Assembly: GCA_004554165.1 (NCBI GenBank) | Contig: SFNQ01000012.1 | Coordinates: 21,166 to 85,165 of the forward strand | DNA length: 64,000 bases | Direction of reading: 5' to 3' | Source of the DNA: Clostridiales bacterium | GTDB taxonomy: Bacteria; Bacillota; Clostridia; Christensenellales; CAG-138 | In this document: positions 51,957-60,540 of the stretch, piece by piece | How the letters are laid out: the number at the start of each line of letters is the position of its first letter | How positions within the stretch are numbered: the stretch's first letter is position 1 | Program-made: the position numbers and the translations under genes | The notes under the pieces: generated by a model | What the model was told of the DNA's origin: nothing | Databases searched by the model: none | Seen by the model: the letters and a program-made list of their open reading frames with translations, nothing else

Positions 51957-53054
51957 TCACAGCTCGATCACGCGGCCGCCGCTGACGGAATAGACCTGCA
52001 TACGCTCCACGCCGGCGGCAGTCAGCTCCTCAAGGTGCGTGCAGGTCAGAAAGGTCTGGCAGCCCTGTACCGCGCGCAGCAGCATCTGCTGCCGCCTGCG
52101 GTCAAGCTCGGAGAACACGTCGTCCAGCAGAAGCACTGGCGTTTCGCCCCGCAGCTTTTTCACAATCTCAAGCTCCGAGAGCTTGAGCGAAAGCACCACC
52201 GTCCGCTGCTGCCCCTGGGAACCGTAGATGCGTACGTCCGTTCCGTCCAGCACCATGCCCACGTCGTCCCGATGGGGGCCCACGGAGGTGCTGCCGCGAC
52301 AGATGTCGCGCTCCACATTCTCGTACAGCCGTTCCCGCATGGCGCCGGCAAGCGCCTCCGGCTCCGCCGGCGGAAGGTTGGGCTGGTAGGAGAGCAGCAG
52401 CGTCTCCCGGTGGTCGGAGAGCGAAAGGTGCAGGTTTGCGGCGATGGCCGACAGCTCCTCGAGAAACTCCGCGCGCTCCATGGTAATCGCGGCGCCAAGG
52501 CGCGAGAGCTGTTCGTCCCAGGGCTCGAGCGCACCCGCGTAGACCGTATCCGGGTCCTTCAGCAGGGCGTTCCGCTGCTTGAGCGCGGCATTGTAACGCT
52601 GCAGGGTGTAGTAGTACGCCGGCTTGAGCTGCGAGATTTCCATGTCGAGGAAGCGCCGCCGCTCCGCAGGCCCGCCCTTGACCAGCATCAGATCCTCCGG
52701 CGCGAACATGACAACGTTCAGGCAGCCCAGCAGTTCGCCGGAGCGGGACAGCTGCGCCCCGTCAATGCTGATGCGCTTGCGTTCGCCCGGCGCAATGCGG
52801 CAGGCGATCTCCCGCGTACCGCCGCGCGTATCCAGCGCAAGGCGGACAACGGCTCCCTCCGCGCCGGTCCGGATGAGTTCCGCGTCCCGGGTGGTGCGGT
52901 GGCTCCGTCCAAGGGCGCAGAGGAACAGCGCTTCCAGCACATTGGTCTTGCCTGCGGCATTGTCGCCCGTGAGCACGCAGAGTCCTTCGTCCGGCGTCAG
53001 GGCAAGCGAGGCGTAGTTGCGATAGTTCTGTAGCCGCAGCTCGCGAATCCGCAT
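51957..53054 (-). CDS. recF: DNA replication and repair protein RecF
   Basis: 365 aa. ATG 53054 gives the canonical N-terminus MRIRELRLQNYRNY; an upstream ATG at 53078 would add eight residues. Walker A is GDNAAGKTN, the ABC signature SQGQQRT, and Walker B LLLDDVFSELD. RecF binds gaps and helps load RecA with RecO/RecR. It heads the recF-remB-gyrB-gyrA gene string. Upstream, where dnaN and dnaA normally stand, there is an AT-rich promoter region and then repeats. Confidence 0.97.
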   Translation of the reverse strand: MRIRELRLQNYRNYASLALTPDEGLCVLTGDNAAGKTNVLEALFLCALGRSHRTTRDAELIRTGAEGAVVRLALDTRGGTREIACRIAPGERKRISIDGAQLSRSGELLGCLNVVMFAPEDLMLVKGGPAERRRFLDMEISQLKPAYYYTLQRYNAALKQRNALLKDPDTVYAGALEPWDEQLSRLGAAITMERAEFLEELSAIAANLHLSLSDHRETLLLSYQPNLPPAEPEALAGAMRERLYENVERDICRGSTSVGPHRDDVGMVLDGTDVRIYGSQGQQRTVVLSLKLSELEIVKKLRGETPVLLLDDVFSELDRRRQQMLLRAVQGCQTFLTCTHLEELTAAGVERMQVYSVSGGRVIEL

Positions 53055-53092
53055 GGGCAGCGTCCATCCTCCGTGCAAAGTTTGAGCGATAT

Positions 53093-53155
53093 ATTATACC
53101 ATATTTTCTTAGATTTGCATATATATTATAGTAAGAAAGTATGACAAATTCATGA
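53093..53155 (-). promoter_or_regulatory. AT-rich recF promoter region
   Basis: On the minus strand TATAAT (53098-53093) is preceded by TGG, an extended -10, with only TATGCA as -35. A second TATAAT lies about 35 bases further upstream. The 53085-53155 stretch is strikingly AT-rich for this genome. No DnaA box was found here. Confidence 0.5.
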
Positions 53156-53315
53156 ATTTTGCCCCGTTTTGGGAAAGTTGCCGCGCAGACAGGCCTGCTC
53201 TTCCCGTCGGCAGCAGCGGCTCCGTTCTGCGCCGCGTATGCGCCCCCGGCCCCGCGTCAGTCCGCTTTCCCGTTCACAGCCGCCGTCCTTCCGGCGCGTT
53301 TTTGCGCAGAAATAA

Positions 53316-53565
53316 GCGGGAGCGCCCCATTGCGCTCCCACGAGATTGTCGAAAACCCCCGGGGTTGATAAGGGGCCGCAGCCCCTTATGTTCCATCCGG
53401 CTCTGACGACAGGTGCGTCAGAACGGATGAAAACCCATTGGTTTTCGTACGTTGCAGGTTTTGCCGCCCGGGAGCGAATGCGAGAGGCAAAACCTGTGAA
53501 AGCACGAAAAAGTGGCGTTCCGCCACTTTTTCGACACTCTGGCGGGAGCGCCCCATTGCGCTCCC
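53316..53565 (-). repeat. Structured intergenic repeat, family 1, copy B with flanking direct repeats
   Basis: The body (about 53345-53536) runs from TGTCGAAAA to TTTTCGACA and is in reverse orientation to copy A. It has the stems ATAAGGGGC/GCCCCTTAT, TCTGACG/CGTCAGA, AGGTTTTGCC/GGCAAAACCT and CGAAAAAGTGGCG/CGCCACTTTTTCG. It is bracketed by an exact 24-bp direct repeat (53316-53339 and 53542-53565), each copy itself a GGGAGCG/CGCTCCC hairpin. Apart from this element, the 53156-53587 gap shows nothing. Confidence 0.8.
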
Positions 53566-53587
53566 GCACCCGCTAAGAGACGTTCCC

Positions 53588-53755
53588 CTATTTGGCCGAA
53601 TACGAACCGCAGAGACTTTCGCGGCAATCGCCGGTGTGGCAGTCGCAGTTCGGGCGAACCTCGATGCGTTCAAGATCGCACTCGCTGCCGTGCTTGTTAA
53701 AGCGGCAACTTGTTACGCCACAGCCGATGGCCTGTTTTCCACATTTGCTATCCAT
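53588..53755 (-). CDS. DUF1540-type cysteine-rich mini-protein
   Basis: 55 aa starting MDSKCGKQAIGCGVTSCRFN. The spacing of its eight cysteines (C-x6-C-x4-C, then a C, then CDC-x4-DC and a final C) fits the DUF1540 family of small Clostridia proteins, which probably bind a metal. GGAGG lies 12 bases before the ATG. A possible sporulation-type promoter lies at 53806-53832. The function of the family is not known. Confidence 0.75.
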   Translation of the reverse strand: MDSKCGKQAIGCGVTSCRFNKHGSECDLERIEVRPNCDCHTGDCRESLCGSYSAK

Positions 53756-53805
53756 AATCTGTTCACGCCTCCTTCTCTGATTGAGAGCGCTTGCTCTCGC
53801 CAGTT

Positions 53806-53832
53806 AGTGTATCCCGCGCGGCCCTGCTTATG
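53806..53832 (-). promoter_or_regulatory. Possible SigE/SigG-like sporulation promoter of the DUF1540 gene
   Basis: On the minus strand CATA (53832-53829) and GATACACT (53813-53806) are 15 bases apart. This resembles a SigE pattern (CATA, about 14 bases, CATACANT) with one mismatch. Weak evidence. Confidence 0.25.
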
Positions 53833-53943
53833 CGCGGGCGGCCGCATCCTTTTGCGCAAACAGCATTCCGCTCTTTCAGACCGAAAAAGTATTTCTCAAA
53901 TGGATTTTTCGGGCGGGAGGGGCTGGAATTTTTCCCTGCCTGT

Positions 53944-53952
53944 GGTATACTA
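53944..53952 (+). promoter_or_regulatory. Extended -10 promoter of asnS (TGGTATACT)
   Basis: TGG directly precedes TATACT (53947-53952), about 35 bases before asnS. A -35 is poorly conserved, as expected for an extended -10 promoter. The same TGGTATACT occurs before yccF. Confidence 0.5.
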
Positions 53953-53987
53953 AGGAAAATTTTTGTTTGATTCAGGAGTATCCGGCC

Positions 53988-55364
53988 ATGTTGAAACTCA
54001 ATGCGCTGCAAAAAGACCCCGCCGCCTTTGCAGGCCGCGTCTCCGTCTGCGGATGGGTGCGCACCGTGCGCGAGGGAAAGACCATGGGCTTTATCGAGCT
54101 CACCGACGGCACCTGCTTCCGCCCCGTGCAGGTGGTGTTTGCGCGCGACGAACGAAATCTCGGCGAGGGGCTTTCCACCGGCTGCGCGGTGGCCATCGAG
54201 GGAGAGCTGGTGCTGACGCCCGACGCGCCCCAGCCCTTTGAGATCCGCGCCGAGCGGATTGCTCTGGAGGGCGCCTGCCCGCCGGATTATCCGCTGCAAA
54301 AAAAGCGCCACACGCTGGAATACCTGCGCACCATCCAGCACCTGCGCCCCCGCACGAACATCTTCCAGGCGACCTTCCGCGTCCGTTCCGTTGTGGCCGC
54401 GGCCATCCATGAGTTTTTTCAGGAGCGGGGCTTCGTCTATGTACATACGCCCATTTTGACAGGCTCGGACTGCGAGGGCGCAGGAGAAATGTTTCAGGTG
54501 ACAACCCTGCCTCTGGCCGAGGTGCCACGGGCAGCGGACGGCTCCGTTGATTTTTCCGAAGATTTCTTTGAAAAGCCGGTGAACCTGACCGTCTCCGGCC
54601 AGCTCTATGGCGAGGCCTTCGCCCTTGCCTTCCGCGACATCTATACCTTTGGCCCCACCTTCCGGGCGGAGTACAGCTTTACCGCGCGCCATGCCGCCGA
54701 ATTCTGGATGATCGAGCCGGAGATGGCCTTTTGCGACCTGGCAGGCGATCTCGATGTGGCCGAGGCCATGGTCAAGTATATCATCAACGCCGTGCTTGAG
54801 CGCTGCCCCGCAGAGATGGAATTCTTTCATAAGTTTGTCGATAAGGAGCTGCTCCAGCGCCTCGATAACGTGGTGAACTCGGACTTTGTGCGCGTAAGCT
54901 ACACCGAGGCCATCGAGCTTCTGCAAAAGAGCGGCGCCGATTTCAAGTATCCTGTGCGCTGGGGCGAGGATCTCCAGACCGAACACGAGCGCTATCTCAC
55001 GGAGCAGATCTATGAAAGGCCCGTGTTTGTTACGGATTATCCGAAGGCCATCAAAGCCTTCTATATGCGCCAGAACGACGACGGCAGGACCGTCGCCGCA
55101 GCGGATCTGCTGGTACCGGGCGTTGGCGAGATCATCGGCGGCAGTCAGCGTGAGGAGCGCTACGACGTGCTGAAGGCCCGCTGCGAGGAGCTGGGCTTTG
55201 ACATGGAGCAGTACGGCTGGTATCTGGACCTTCGGCGTTACGGCGGCGTGAAGCACGCGGGCTTCGGCCTTGGCTTTGAGCGCATGGTCATGTATGTCAC
55301 CGGCATGGCAAACATTCGGGACGTGCTTCCCTTCCCGCGCACTGCTGCAAACCTTGAGATGTAA
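53988..55364 (+). CDS. asnS: Asparagine-tRNA ligase
   Basis: 458 aa from ATG 53988 (CAGGAG nine bases upstream; an in-frame TTG at 53967 is less likely). The N-terminal OB-fold anticodon-binding domain (about 10-105, VSVCGWVRTVREGKTMGFIE) is followed by the class II core with RPRTNIFQATFRVRS, FVYVHTPILTGSDCEGAGEMF and the motif-3 region KHAGFGLGFERMVMY. It charges tRNA-Asn. With asnA at 37 kb the window encodes both making and charging asparagine. A terminator follows. Confidence 0.97.
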   Translation: MLKLNALQKDPAAFAGRVSVCGWVRTVREGKTMGFIELTDGTCFRPVQVVFARDERNLGEGLSTGCAVAIEGELVLTPDAPQPFEIRAERIALEGACPPDYPLQKKRHTLEYLRTIQHLRPRTNIFQATFRVRSVVAAAIHEFFQERGFVYVHTPILTGSDCEGAGEMFQVTTLPLAEVPRAADGSVDFSEDFFEKPVNLTVSGQLYGEAFALAFRDIYTFGPTFRAEYSFTARHAAEFWMIEPEMAFCDLAGDLDVAEAMVKYIINAVLERCPAEMEFFHKFVDKELLQRLDNVVNSDFVRVSYTEAIELLQKSGADFKYPVRWGEDLQTEHERYLTEQIYERPVFVTDYPKAIKAFYMRQNDDGRTVAAADLLVPGVGEIIGGSQREERYDVLKARCEELGFDMEQYGWYLDLRRYGGVKHAGFGLGFERMVMYVTGMANIRDVLPFPRTAANLEM

Positions 55365-55390
55365 CGTTTCTTTCGCGTGCGTCACAGCCA

Positions 55391-55424
55391 AGCGCCCTTC
55401 CCGTCCGGGGAGCGGCGCTTTTTT
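55391..55424 (+). terminator. Terminator after asnS
   Basis: AGCGCC and GGCGCT close a hairpin with an inner CCC/GGG stem, followed by six T. Confidence 0.7.
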
Positions 55425-55520
55425 CGCCGCAGCGCCCTTCTCCCCCGTTGCAGCGCGGCCGGTTTGTTCCATACTGTCCCTGTCCCCTGCCGGTGGATTT
55501 TTCGGAAGGAGGGTCTTTCC

Positions 55521-56423
55521 TTGTCCCATGCCCCGTCCCGTTCCTCACGCCCGGCTGTGTTCTGTGCCGTCGGCGCGGCGGCTCTTTATGCGCTCAATAC
55601 GCCCTTTTCGAAGCTTTTGCTGGGCGATGTCCCGTCCCGCATGCTGGCGGCGCTGCTGTATCTTGGCGCCGGGCTTGGCATGCTCCTTGTTCGCTTCTTC
55701 GACCGCATCGCCGGCAGGGACAGGCCGGAAAACCCTTTAACGCAGCGGGACCTGCCCTATACCGCCGGCATGGTGGCGCTGGACATCGCGGCGCCGATCT
55801 TTCTCTTGACCGGGCTTTCGGAAACCACTGCGTCAAACGCGGCCCTGCTCAATAATTTTGAAATCGTCGCCACGGCTCTCATCGCGCTTCTGCTCTTCCG
55901 GGAGCCCATCAGCAGGCGGCTTTGGCTTGCCATTGCATTGGTAACGCTTGCCAGCGCGCTGCTTTCCTTTGAGGATGCGTCCAGTCTGTCCTTTTCGCGC
56001 GGATCGCCGCTGGTGCTGCTGGCCTGCGTTTGCTGGGGGTTTGAGAACAACTGTACGCGCAGAATCTCAAGCAGGGATCCCGTGGAGATCGTAATCGTTA
56101 AGGGCTTCGGCTCGGGGCTTGGGGCGCTGTGCGTGGCGCTGCTGCTGGACGAACGCCTGCCGGCCGCCTTGCCTCTGCTGGGGGCTCTGCTTCTGGGCTT
56201 TGTGGCCTACGGGCTCAGCATCCTTCTCTATCTTTACGCGCAGCGCGGTCTCGGCGCGGCGCGCACGAGCGCTTACTATGCCCTCGCTCCTTTTTTTGGT
56301 GCGGCGCTGTCCTTTCTTCTGCTTCGGGACGCCTTTTCCCCCGGCTTTGCGCTGGCGCTGGCGCTGATGGCTGCGGGTGCTGCGCTGGCGCTGCCGCCGC
56401 AAAGCGCTCTGTCCCGCGATTGA
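55521..56423 (+). CDS. DMT superfamily (EamA-type) transporter
   Basis: 300 aa from a TTG start at 55521, which has AAGGAGGG eight bases upstream; the frame is open earlier without a good site. About ten membrane helices form two EamA repeats. The first ends with TTASNAALLNNFEIVATALIA-type segments and the second with LGAARTSAYYALAPFFGAALSF, the usual closing motif. Likely an exporter of amino acids or metabolites; the substrate is unknown. Confidence 0.88.
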   Translation: MSHAPSRSSRPAVFCAVGAAALYALNTPFSKLLLGDVPSRMLAALLYLGAGLGMLLVRFFDRIAGRDRPENPLTQRDLPYTAGMVALDIAAPIFLLTGLSETTASNAALLNNFEIVATALIALLLFREPISRRLWLAIALVTLASALLSFEDASSLSFSRGSPLVLLACVCWGFENNCTRRISSRDPVEIVIVKGFGSGLGALCVALLLDERLPAALPLLGALLLGFVAYGLSILLYLYAQRGLGAARTSAYYALAPFFGAALSFLLLRDAFSPGFALALALMAAGAALALPPQSALSRD

Positions 56424-56434
56424 AATCGCCCTTC

Positions 56435-56463
56435 TTTCCAAAGCCGCCGCTCCGTGGTATACT
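56435..56463 (+). promoter_or_regulatory. Promoter of the yccF-like gene (TTTCCA-17-TATACT, extended -10)
   Basis: TTTCCA (56435-56440) and TATACT (56458-56463), with TGG directly before the -10, are 17 bases apart. Confidence 0.5.
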
Positions 56464-56506
56464 TTAAAAAAGGGAATTTCCCTCAGGAATCCCGGGAGGG
56501 CAACGC

Positions 56507-56878
56507 ATGCGTATCTTCGGCAACATTCTCTGGTTTCTTCTCGCCGGGCTCTGGCTGTTCCTCGGCTGGGTGCTTGCTGGTCTTTTGTGGTGTGTCACGT
56601 TGATCGGTATCCCCTGGGGCGTACAGTGCTTCAAGTTTGCAAAGCTCGCCAGCTTTCCTTTCGGCAAGGATGTCCTCTTTGGCTCGGGCGTGGGCTCCCT
56701 GCTGCTGAACATCCTCTGGGTGCTGCTCAGCGGCGTACCCCTGGCCATCGAGGCGGCCGTCATCGGCGCGGTGCTTTGCGCAACGGTGGTGGGCATTCCC
56801 TTTGGCCTGCAATGCTTTAAAATTGCAAAGCTGGCCTTCCTGCCTTTTGGCGCGAGGATTGTTCCGTCCACAAGGTAA
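56507..56878 (+). CDS. YccF domain-containing inner membrane protein
   Basis: 123 aa. Two copies of the YccF pattern are visible: IGIPWGVQCFKFAKLASFPFG and GIPFGLQCFKIAKLAFLPFG, each after two membrane helices. YccF is a small integral membrane protein of unknown function. GGGAGGG precedes the ATG, and it has its own promoter. Confidence 0.92.
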   Translation: MRIFGNILWFLLAGLWLFLGWVLAGLLWCVTLIGIPWGVQCFKFAKLASFPFGKDVLFGSGVGSLLLNILWVLLSGVPLAIEAAVIGAVLCATVVGIPFGLQCFKIAKLAFLPFGARIVPSTR

Positions 56879-56940
56879 AAAAATTGACTTGTCCAACAAA
56901 ATCTGCATATTTTTGACAGACCGGAGGCTATACTAGGGAT

Positions 56941-57639
56941 ATGATGTACTATAATACGCAATCTTTTCTGTATTTTGCACTGCTCGTTGTAATGATTCTG
57001 AGCTTTGTGGCGCAGGGCCAGGTACAGCGCACCTTTAAGCGCTATTCCGGCGAACGCGCGCAATGCGGCAAAACAGCCGCCGAGGTCGCCTCTGAGCTGC
57101 TTGGCCGCTACAGCGGCGAGTTTGTTCAGATCGAAGCTGTTCAGGGACGCCTGACCGACCATTTCAACCCTGCGACGAAAACCGTGGGACTCTCCACCGC
57201 GGTCTATGGCGAAAGCTCCGTCGCCGCGCTGGCGGTTGCGGCCCACGAGATCGGCCACGTGCTGCAGCATCAGGAGGGATATCTGCCCATCCGCCTGCGC
57301 AACGCCGTTCTGCCTGCTGCCAACATCGGCTCGAACCTTGCGCCCTGGATCGTCATCGCGGGCGTCATCTTCGGCAGTTTCAATCTTGCGATGGTGGGCG
57401 TGGTGCTCTTTGGCGCAGTGCTGCTGTTCCAGCTCGTGACCCTGCCTGCGGAGCTCAATGCTTCCTCCCGCGCGCTGCGTATGCTCGAAGAGGGCGGCTA
57501 TGTGGGCTATGAGCAGACCGGCGATGCCAGAAAGGTTCTGCGTGCCGCCGCCATGACCTATGTGCTCGCCACGATTGCCGCGCTCATCAGCTTTTTGCGC
57601 CTGTTCATGATTGCGGCCTCCTCCCGCCGACGCGACTGA
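56941..57639 (+). CDS. YugP-type zinc metallopeptidase, membrane-bound
   Basis: 232 aa. One N-terminal membrane helix is followed by a domain with HFNPATKTVGLS and the zinc motif AAHEIGHVLQH (HExxH), then three more membrane helices. This is the YugP/DUF zinc protease family of unknown substrate. A GGAGG lies 13 bases before the ATG and a TATACT at 56929-56934 lies very close to it, so the exact transcript start is unclear. Confidence 0.92.
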   Translation: MMYYNTQSFLYFALLVVMILSFVAQGQVQRTFKRYSGERAQCGKTAAEVASELLGRYSGEFVQIEAVQGRLTDHFNPATKTVGLSTAVYGESSVAALAVAAHEIGHVLQHQEGYLPIRLRNAVLPAANIGSNLAPWIVIAGVIFGSFNLAMVGVVLFGAVLLFQLVTLPAELNASSRALRMLEEGGYVGYEQTGDARKVLRAAAMTYVLATIAALISFLRLFMIAASSRRRD

Positions 57640-57663
57640 GCGGGCGCGGGCCTTTTTTCTGAG

Positions 57664-57706
57664 GAGCTTCTTCTTTTTCTTTTTTAACAGAAAGAAGCAA
57701 AAAGAA
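57664..57706 (+). repeat. Pyrimidine/purine hairpin repeat, family 2, copy d
   Basis: CTTCTTTTTCTTTTTT is followed by AACAG, AAAGAAG and then CAAAAAGAAAAAACC. It sits directly before family-1 copy C and after the YugP gene. Confidence 0.65.
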
Positions 57707-57716
57707 AAAACCGGTC

Positions 57717-57850
57717 TGTCGAAAACCCCCGGGGTTGTCAGGGTCCGCAGCCCTTCACGTTCCACCCGGCTCTGACGGCAGGTGCGTCAGAACGGATGAA
57801 ACCCCCTGGGGGGCGCACTTTTCCGGTTTTGCCGCCCAAAAACGCGTATG
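57717..57850 (-). repeat. Structured intergenic repeat, family 1, copy C (decayed)
   Basis: It starts CTGTCGAAAACCCCCGGGG and keeps the CTCTGACG...TGCGTCAGAACGGATG hairpin and GGTTTTGCCGCCC. The ATAAGGGGC stem is destroyed by substitutions and the right end is unrecognisable. The rest of 57640-58161 holds an AAAAAAG/CTTTTTT hairpin near 57876-57900 and nothing else. Confidence 0.7.
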
Positions 57851-58161
57851 CGTTTCAGGATAAATCTGTTAACTCAAAAAAGTCCATCCGGGCTTTTTTG
57901 TCACTTTTGAAGAACAATCTTCCATCCTTTTTGGCCGCCCGCACCCCTTGCAGCAGGGTAGGCAGAAAAAACCGCCCCTGCTTGCCGGAATAGTTCCCCC
58001 GCCCCTTTTTGCCCTTGTTTGAGACTTGCTGATCTGCCCGTTCCGCCTTCATGTTCCCATCAGCGCCCTGCGCTCTGTCGCCTCCCTGCCCCCACCCCGT
58101 CTGCATGTCCTCCCGCGAAAAGAGCGCGTATATCCACGCGCATCCGCGCATAAGAATAGGC

Positions 58162-59121
58162 ATGCAATGTGTTCAGGGTTGGATTACTGTAAAAAACACC
58201 TCAGCGGTCATACTGCTGGGCGGCGTGCCTGCCGGTGACGCTCCCTGCCTCCTGACCTTGCCCGCCACCGGGACAAGCTACGTCACCGCGGCCCCGCTTC
58301 GCGATGCGGCGCGTCATTATGGCGTGACGCGGCGCCTGCGCTTTCTGGACGGCAAGCTGGAGGACTCGCTGGATAACGTCTCCGTCTATGACTGGGGGCA
58401 CGGCCTGTTCGAGGCGGAGATGTGGTGCGGCGAGCTTTCGCCCGAGGGGGAGCGCGTCTTTCCCTACACGCTGTCGCAGCTTCCCTACGAGGGCATGAGC
58501 GCCGTATTGTACTATGAGAACGGACTCTGGCTTTCGCTGGAGAGCGGCAGGCGGCTGCTGTGCGGCTTTTCCCTCGGCGCGGCGCGGGAGGGCGAACTGT
58601 TGACCTTGGGCCGGCTTCTGGTGGCCATTGCGCGAGGGCAAAAGGCTGCGGCCCGCGTTATCGCGCCAGATCGCTCGCAGCTGGTCTTCCTGTCCGCGGA
58701 CAGCATTACCGTTGAGAACGGGCAGCTTGTGACGCTTGAGCGCCTGCGCACGCAGCGCGGGCACGAACGGCGCACCGTCTACCGCGCCGAGGGCGTACAG
58801 CTTGTTGCAGACGAGCCGCAGGTCGGTTTTTTCTCCCATGCGCCCACCGCGCCGGCCTCCCTGCCGCTGGCCTGCTGCGAGGCGGTGCTGCTGGGCCAGT
58901 ATGCGGAGGCGCTTTCCATGATGAGCGGCGAACTGCAATCCTCGCTCAACGAGGATTCTGTCCGGGAGTTTTTCGGCGAGTTTGCCGCTGCGCGCCCCTT
59001 TCTCTCCGACAGCGGCGTTGTGGGCCTGGTGCTGCCGCCGCAAAACGGCGTGTTCCCCATACGCCGCCTCTGCTTCGAGCTGGAGGGTGAGCGCATCTCC
59101 AACATTACCGAGGGGGATTGA
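58162..59121 (+). CDS. Hypothetical protein, unrecognised
   Basis: 319 aa from ATG 58162; the frame is open upstream to 58051 but codon content there looks non-coding. It is mostly soluble beta-rich sequence with no signal peptide or membrane helix. Recognisable patches are NTSAVILLGGVPAG near the start, VYDWGHGLFEAEMWCGELSPEGERVFPYTL in the middle (given in part: VYDWGHGLFEAEM) and CCEAVLLGQYAEALSMMSGEL near the C-terminus. It is flanked by repeats upstream and a strong terminator downstream. I can assign no family. Confidence 0.65.
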   Translation: MQCVQGWITVKNTSAVILLGGVPAGDAPCLLTLPATGTSYVTAAPLRDAARHYGVTRRLRFLDGKLEDSLDNVSVYDWGHGLFEAEMWCGELSPEGERVFPYTLSQLPYEGMSAVLYYENGLWLSLESGRRLLCGFSLGAAREGELLTLGRLLVAIARGQKAAARVIAPDRSQLVFLSADSITVENGQLVTLERLRTQRGHERRTVYRAEGVQLVADEPQVGFFSHAPTAPASLPLACCEAVLLGQYAEALSMMSGELQSSLNEDSVREFFGEFAAARPFLSDSGVVGLVLPPQNGVFPIRRLCFELEGERISNITEGD

Positions 59122-59143
59122 CAGGAGCTCCTTTAAAAAGCAC

Positions 59144-59167
59144 AAGCCCCGGCGCTTGCCGGGGCTT
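59144..59167. terminator. Bidirectional terminator between the hypothetical gene and ygeW
   Basis: Perfect 9-bp arms AAGCCCCGG/CCGGGGCTT with a 6-base loop have T-rich tails on both strands. Confidence 0.85.
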
Positions 59168-59181
59168 TGTTGGTTTTTGGC

Positions 59182-60384
59182 TCAGCCGTCGTGGCGGAGG
59201 GTCGCGCGCTTTTCAAGCTCCTTGAGCTTCTTCACCGGATCCTTGACCTTGGCCAGGAAGATCATCGCGGCGATGATGTAGGGCTTAAAGGAGGCTTCCT
59301 TGTACAGCGGGTCGCGATAGCGGTCAAACACGCTGGCTTCCACCTCGCCGGCCTCGCAGGAGACGCCGGTGATGTCGGCCGGCAGGCAGTGCAGATAAAG
59401 CGCCTTGCCGTCCTTGGTCAGCTTCATCATTTCCTCGGTGCACTCCCAGTCCTTGTGCTCGGCATTCTGCGCGAGGAGCTTCTTTTCCAGCGCCTTGATG
59501 CCGTCCATATCGCCCTTGCCATAGAGCTCCGTGCGCTCCTCCATGGCCTTGAACGGCGCCCAGCTCTTGGGATACACAATGTCCGCATCCTTGAACGCTT
59601 CCGCCATGGAGTTGGTGATCTCGAACTTGCCGCCATAGGTCTCGGCGTTCTTCTTGGCAACCTCCACCACCTCGTCCATAACCTCGTAGCCCTCGGGATA
59701 GGCCAGCGTCACGTCCATGCCAAAGCGGGTCATGAGGCCGATGACCCCCTGCGGGACGGAGAGGGGCTTGCCGTAGCTGGGGCTGTAGGCCCAGGTCATG
59801 GCCACCTTCTTGCCCTTCAGGTTCTCGATGCCGCCCATCTCATGGATGATGTGCAGGGTGTCCGCCATGCACTGCGTGGGATGGTCGATGTCGCACTGGA
59901 GGTTGACCAGCGTGGGCTTCTGCTCGAGCACGCCGTCCTGATTGCCCTGGGTCACGGCGTTTACGACCTCGTGCATGTAGGTATTGCCCTTGCCGATGTA
60001 CATGTCGTCGCGAATGCCGATAACGTCCGCCATGAAGGAGATCATGTTGGCGGTCTCGCGCACCGTTTCGCCGTGCGCGATCTGGCTCTTGCCCTCGTCC
60101 AGATCCTGGACCTCAAGACCCAGCAGGTTGCAGGCCGAGGCGAAGGAGAAGCGCGTGCGGGTGCTGTTATCGCGGAACAGCGAGATGCCGAGGCCGGAGT
60201 CGAAAATCTTCGTGGAAATGTTGTTCTCGCGCAGATGCCTCAGCGCGTCTGCAACAGCGAAAACCGCCTCGATCTCATCCTGCGATTTTTCCCAGGTCAG
60301 GAAGAAATCGCCCTCATACATATCGGAAAAGTTCAGTTTTTCAAGGATATCGGTGTACTGCTTGACGTTGGATTTCTTGCTCAT
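59182..60384 (-). CDS. ygeW: Knotted carbamoyltransferase YgeW family
   Basis: 400 aa. The carbamoyl-phosphate loop reads FRDNSTRTRFSF, followed by the knotted-transferase features GETVRETANMIS and HPTQCMADTLHIIHEMGG, and late ALYLHCLPADITGVSCEAGEV. YgeW proteins belong with ornithine/aspartate transcarbamoylases but have an unknown amino substrate and often neighbour purine-catabolism and selenium-hydroxylase genes. ACAGGAG precedes the ATG. It is the last gene of a unit with ygeY and a YheO-like regulator. Confidence 0.93.
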   Translation of the reverse strand: MSKKSNVKQYTDILEKLNFSDMYEGDFFLTWEKSQDEIEAVFAVADALRHLRENNISTKIFDSGLGISLFRDNSTRTRFSFASACNLLGLEVQDLDEGKSQIAHGETVRETANMISFMADVIGIRDDMYIGKGNTYMHEVVNAVTQGNQDGVLEQKPTLVNLQCDIDHPTQCMADTLHIIHEMGGIENLKGKKVAMTWAYSPSYGKPLSVPQGVIGLMTRFGMDVTLAYPEGYEVMDEVVEVAKKNAETYGGKFEITNSMAEAFKDADIVYPKSWAPFKAMEERTELYGKGDMDGIKALEKKLLAQNAEHKDWECTEEMMKLTKDGKALYLHCLPADITGVSCEAGEVEASVFDRYRDPLYKEASFKPYIIAAMIFLAKVKDPVKKLKELEKRATLRHDG

Positions 60385-60413
60385 ATCGCTCTCCTGTATT
60401 TTTAAAATTTATT

Positions 60414-60450
60414 CTGTTCTTTTCTTTCAAAAGAAAACAACCAAAAGAAC
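60414..60450 (+). repeat. Pyrimidine/purine hairpin repeat, family 2, copy e
   Basis: GTTCTTTTCTTT and AAAAGAAAAC are followed by AACCAAAAGAAC, the second purine arm. It lies between ygeY and ygeW. Confidence 0.6.
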
Positions 60451-60540
60451 TTTGGGCAGCCTGACGAAAAACGGTGCGCCGTTTCGGAGGCCGTGCAGGG
60501 GCGCTCCGTCCCTGCCGGAGGCCCCCGTTACAATCCGCTC

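Noticed and set aside
53080..53160. oriC immediately upstream of recF
   Set aside because: The stretch is AT-rich but contains no DnaA boxes and no dnaA or dnaN gene. The only box cluster in the window is at 4500-4574.
56881..56945. Leaderless start for the YugP gene
   Set aside because: A TATACT lies at the right distance, but no -35 fits it, and a GGAGG with an alternative TTGACT/TATTTT pair upstream would give a normal leader.
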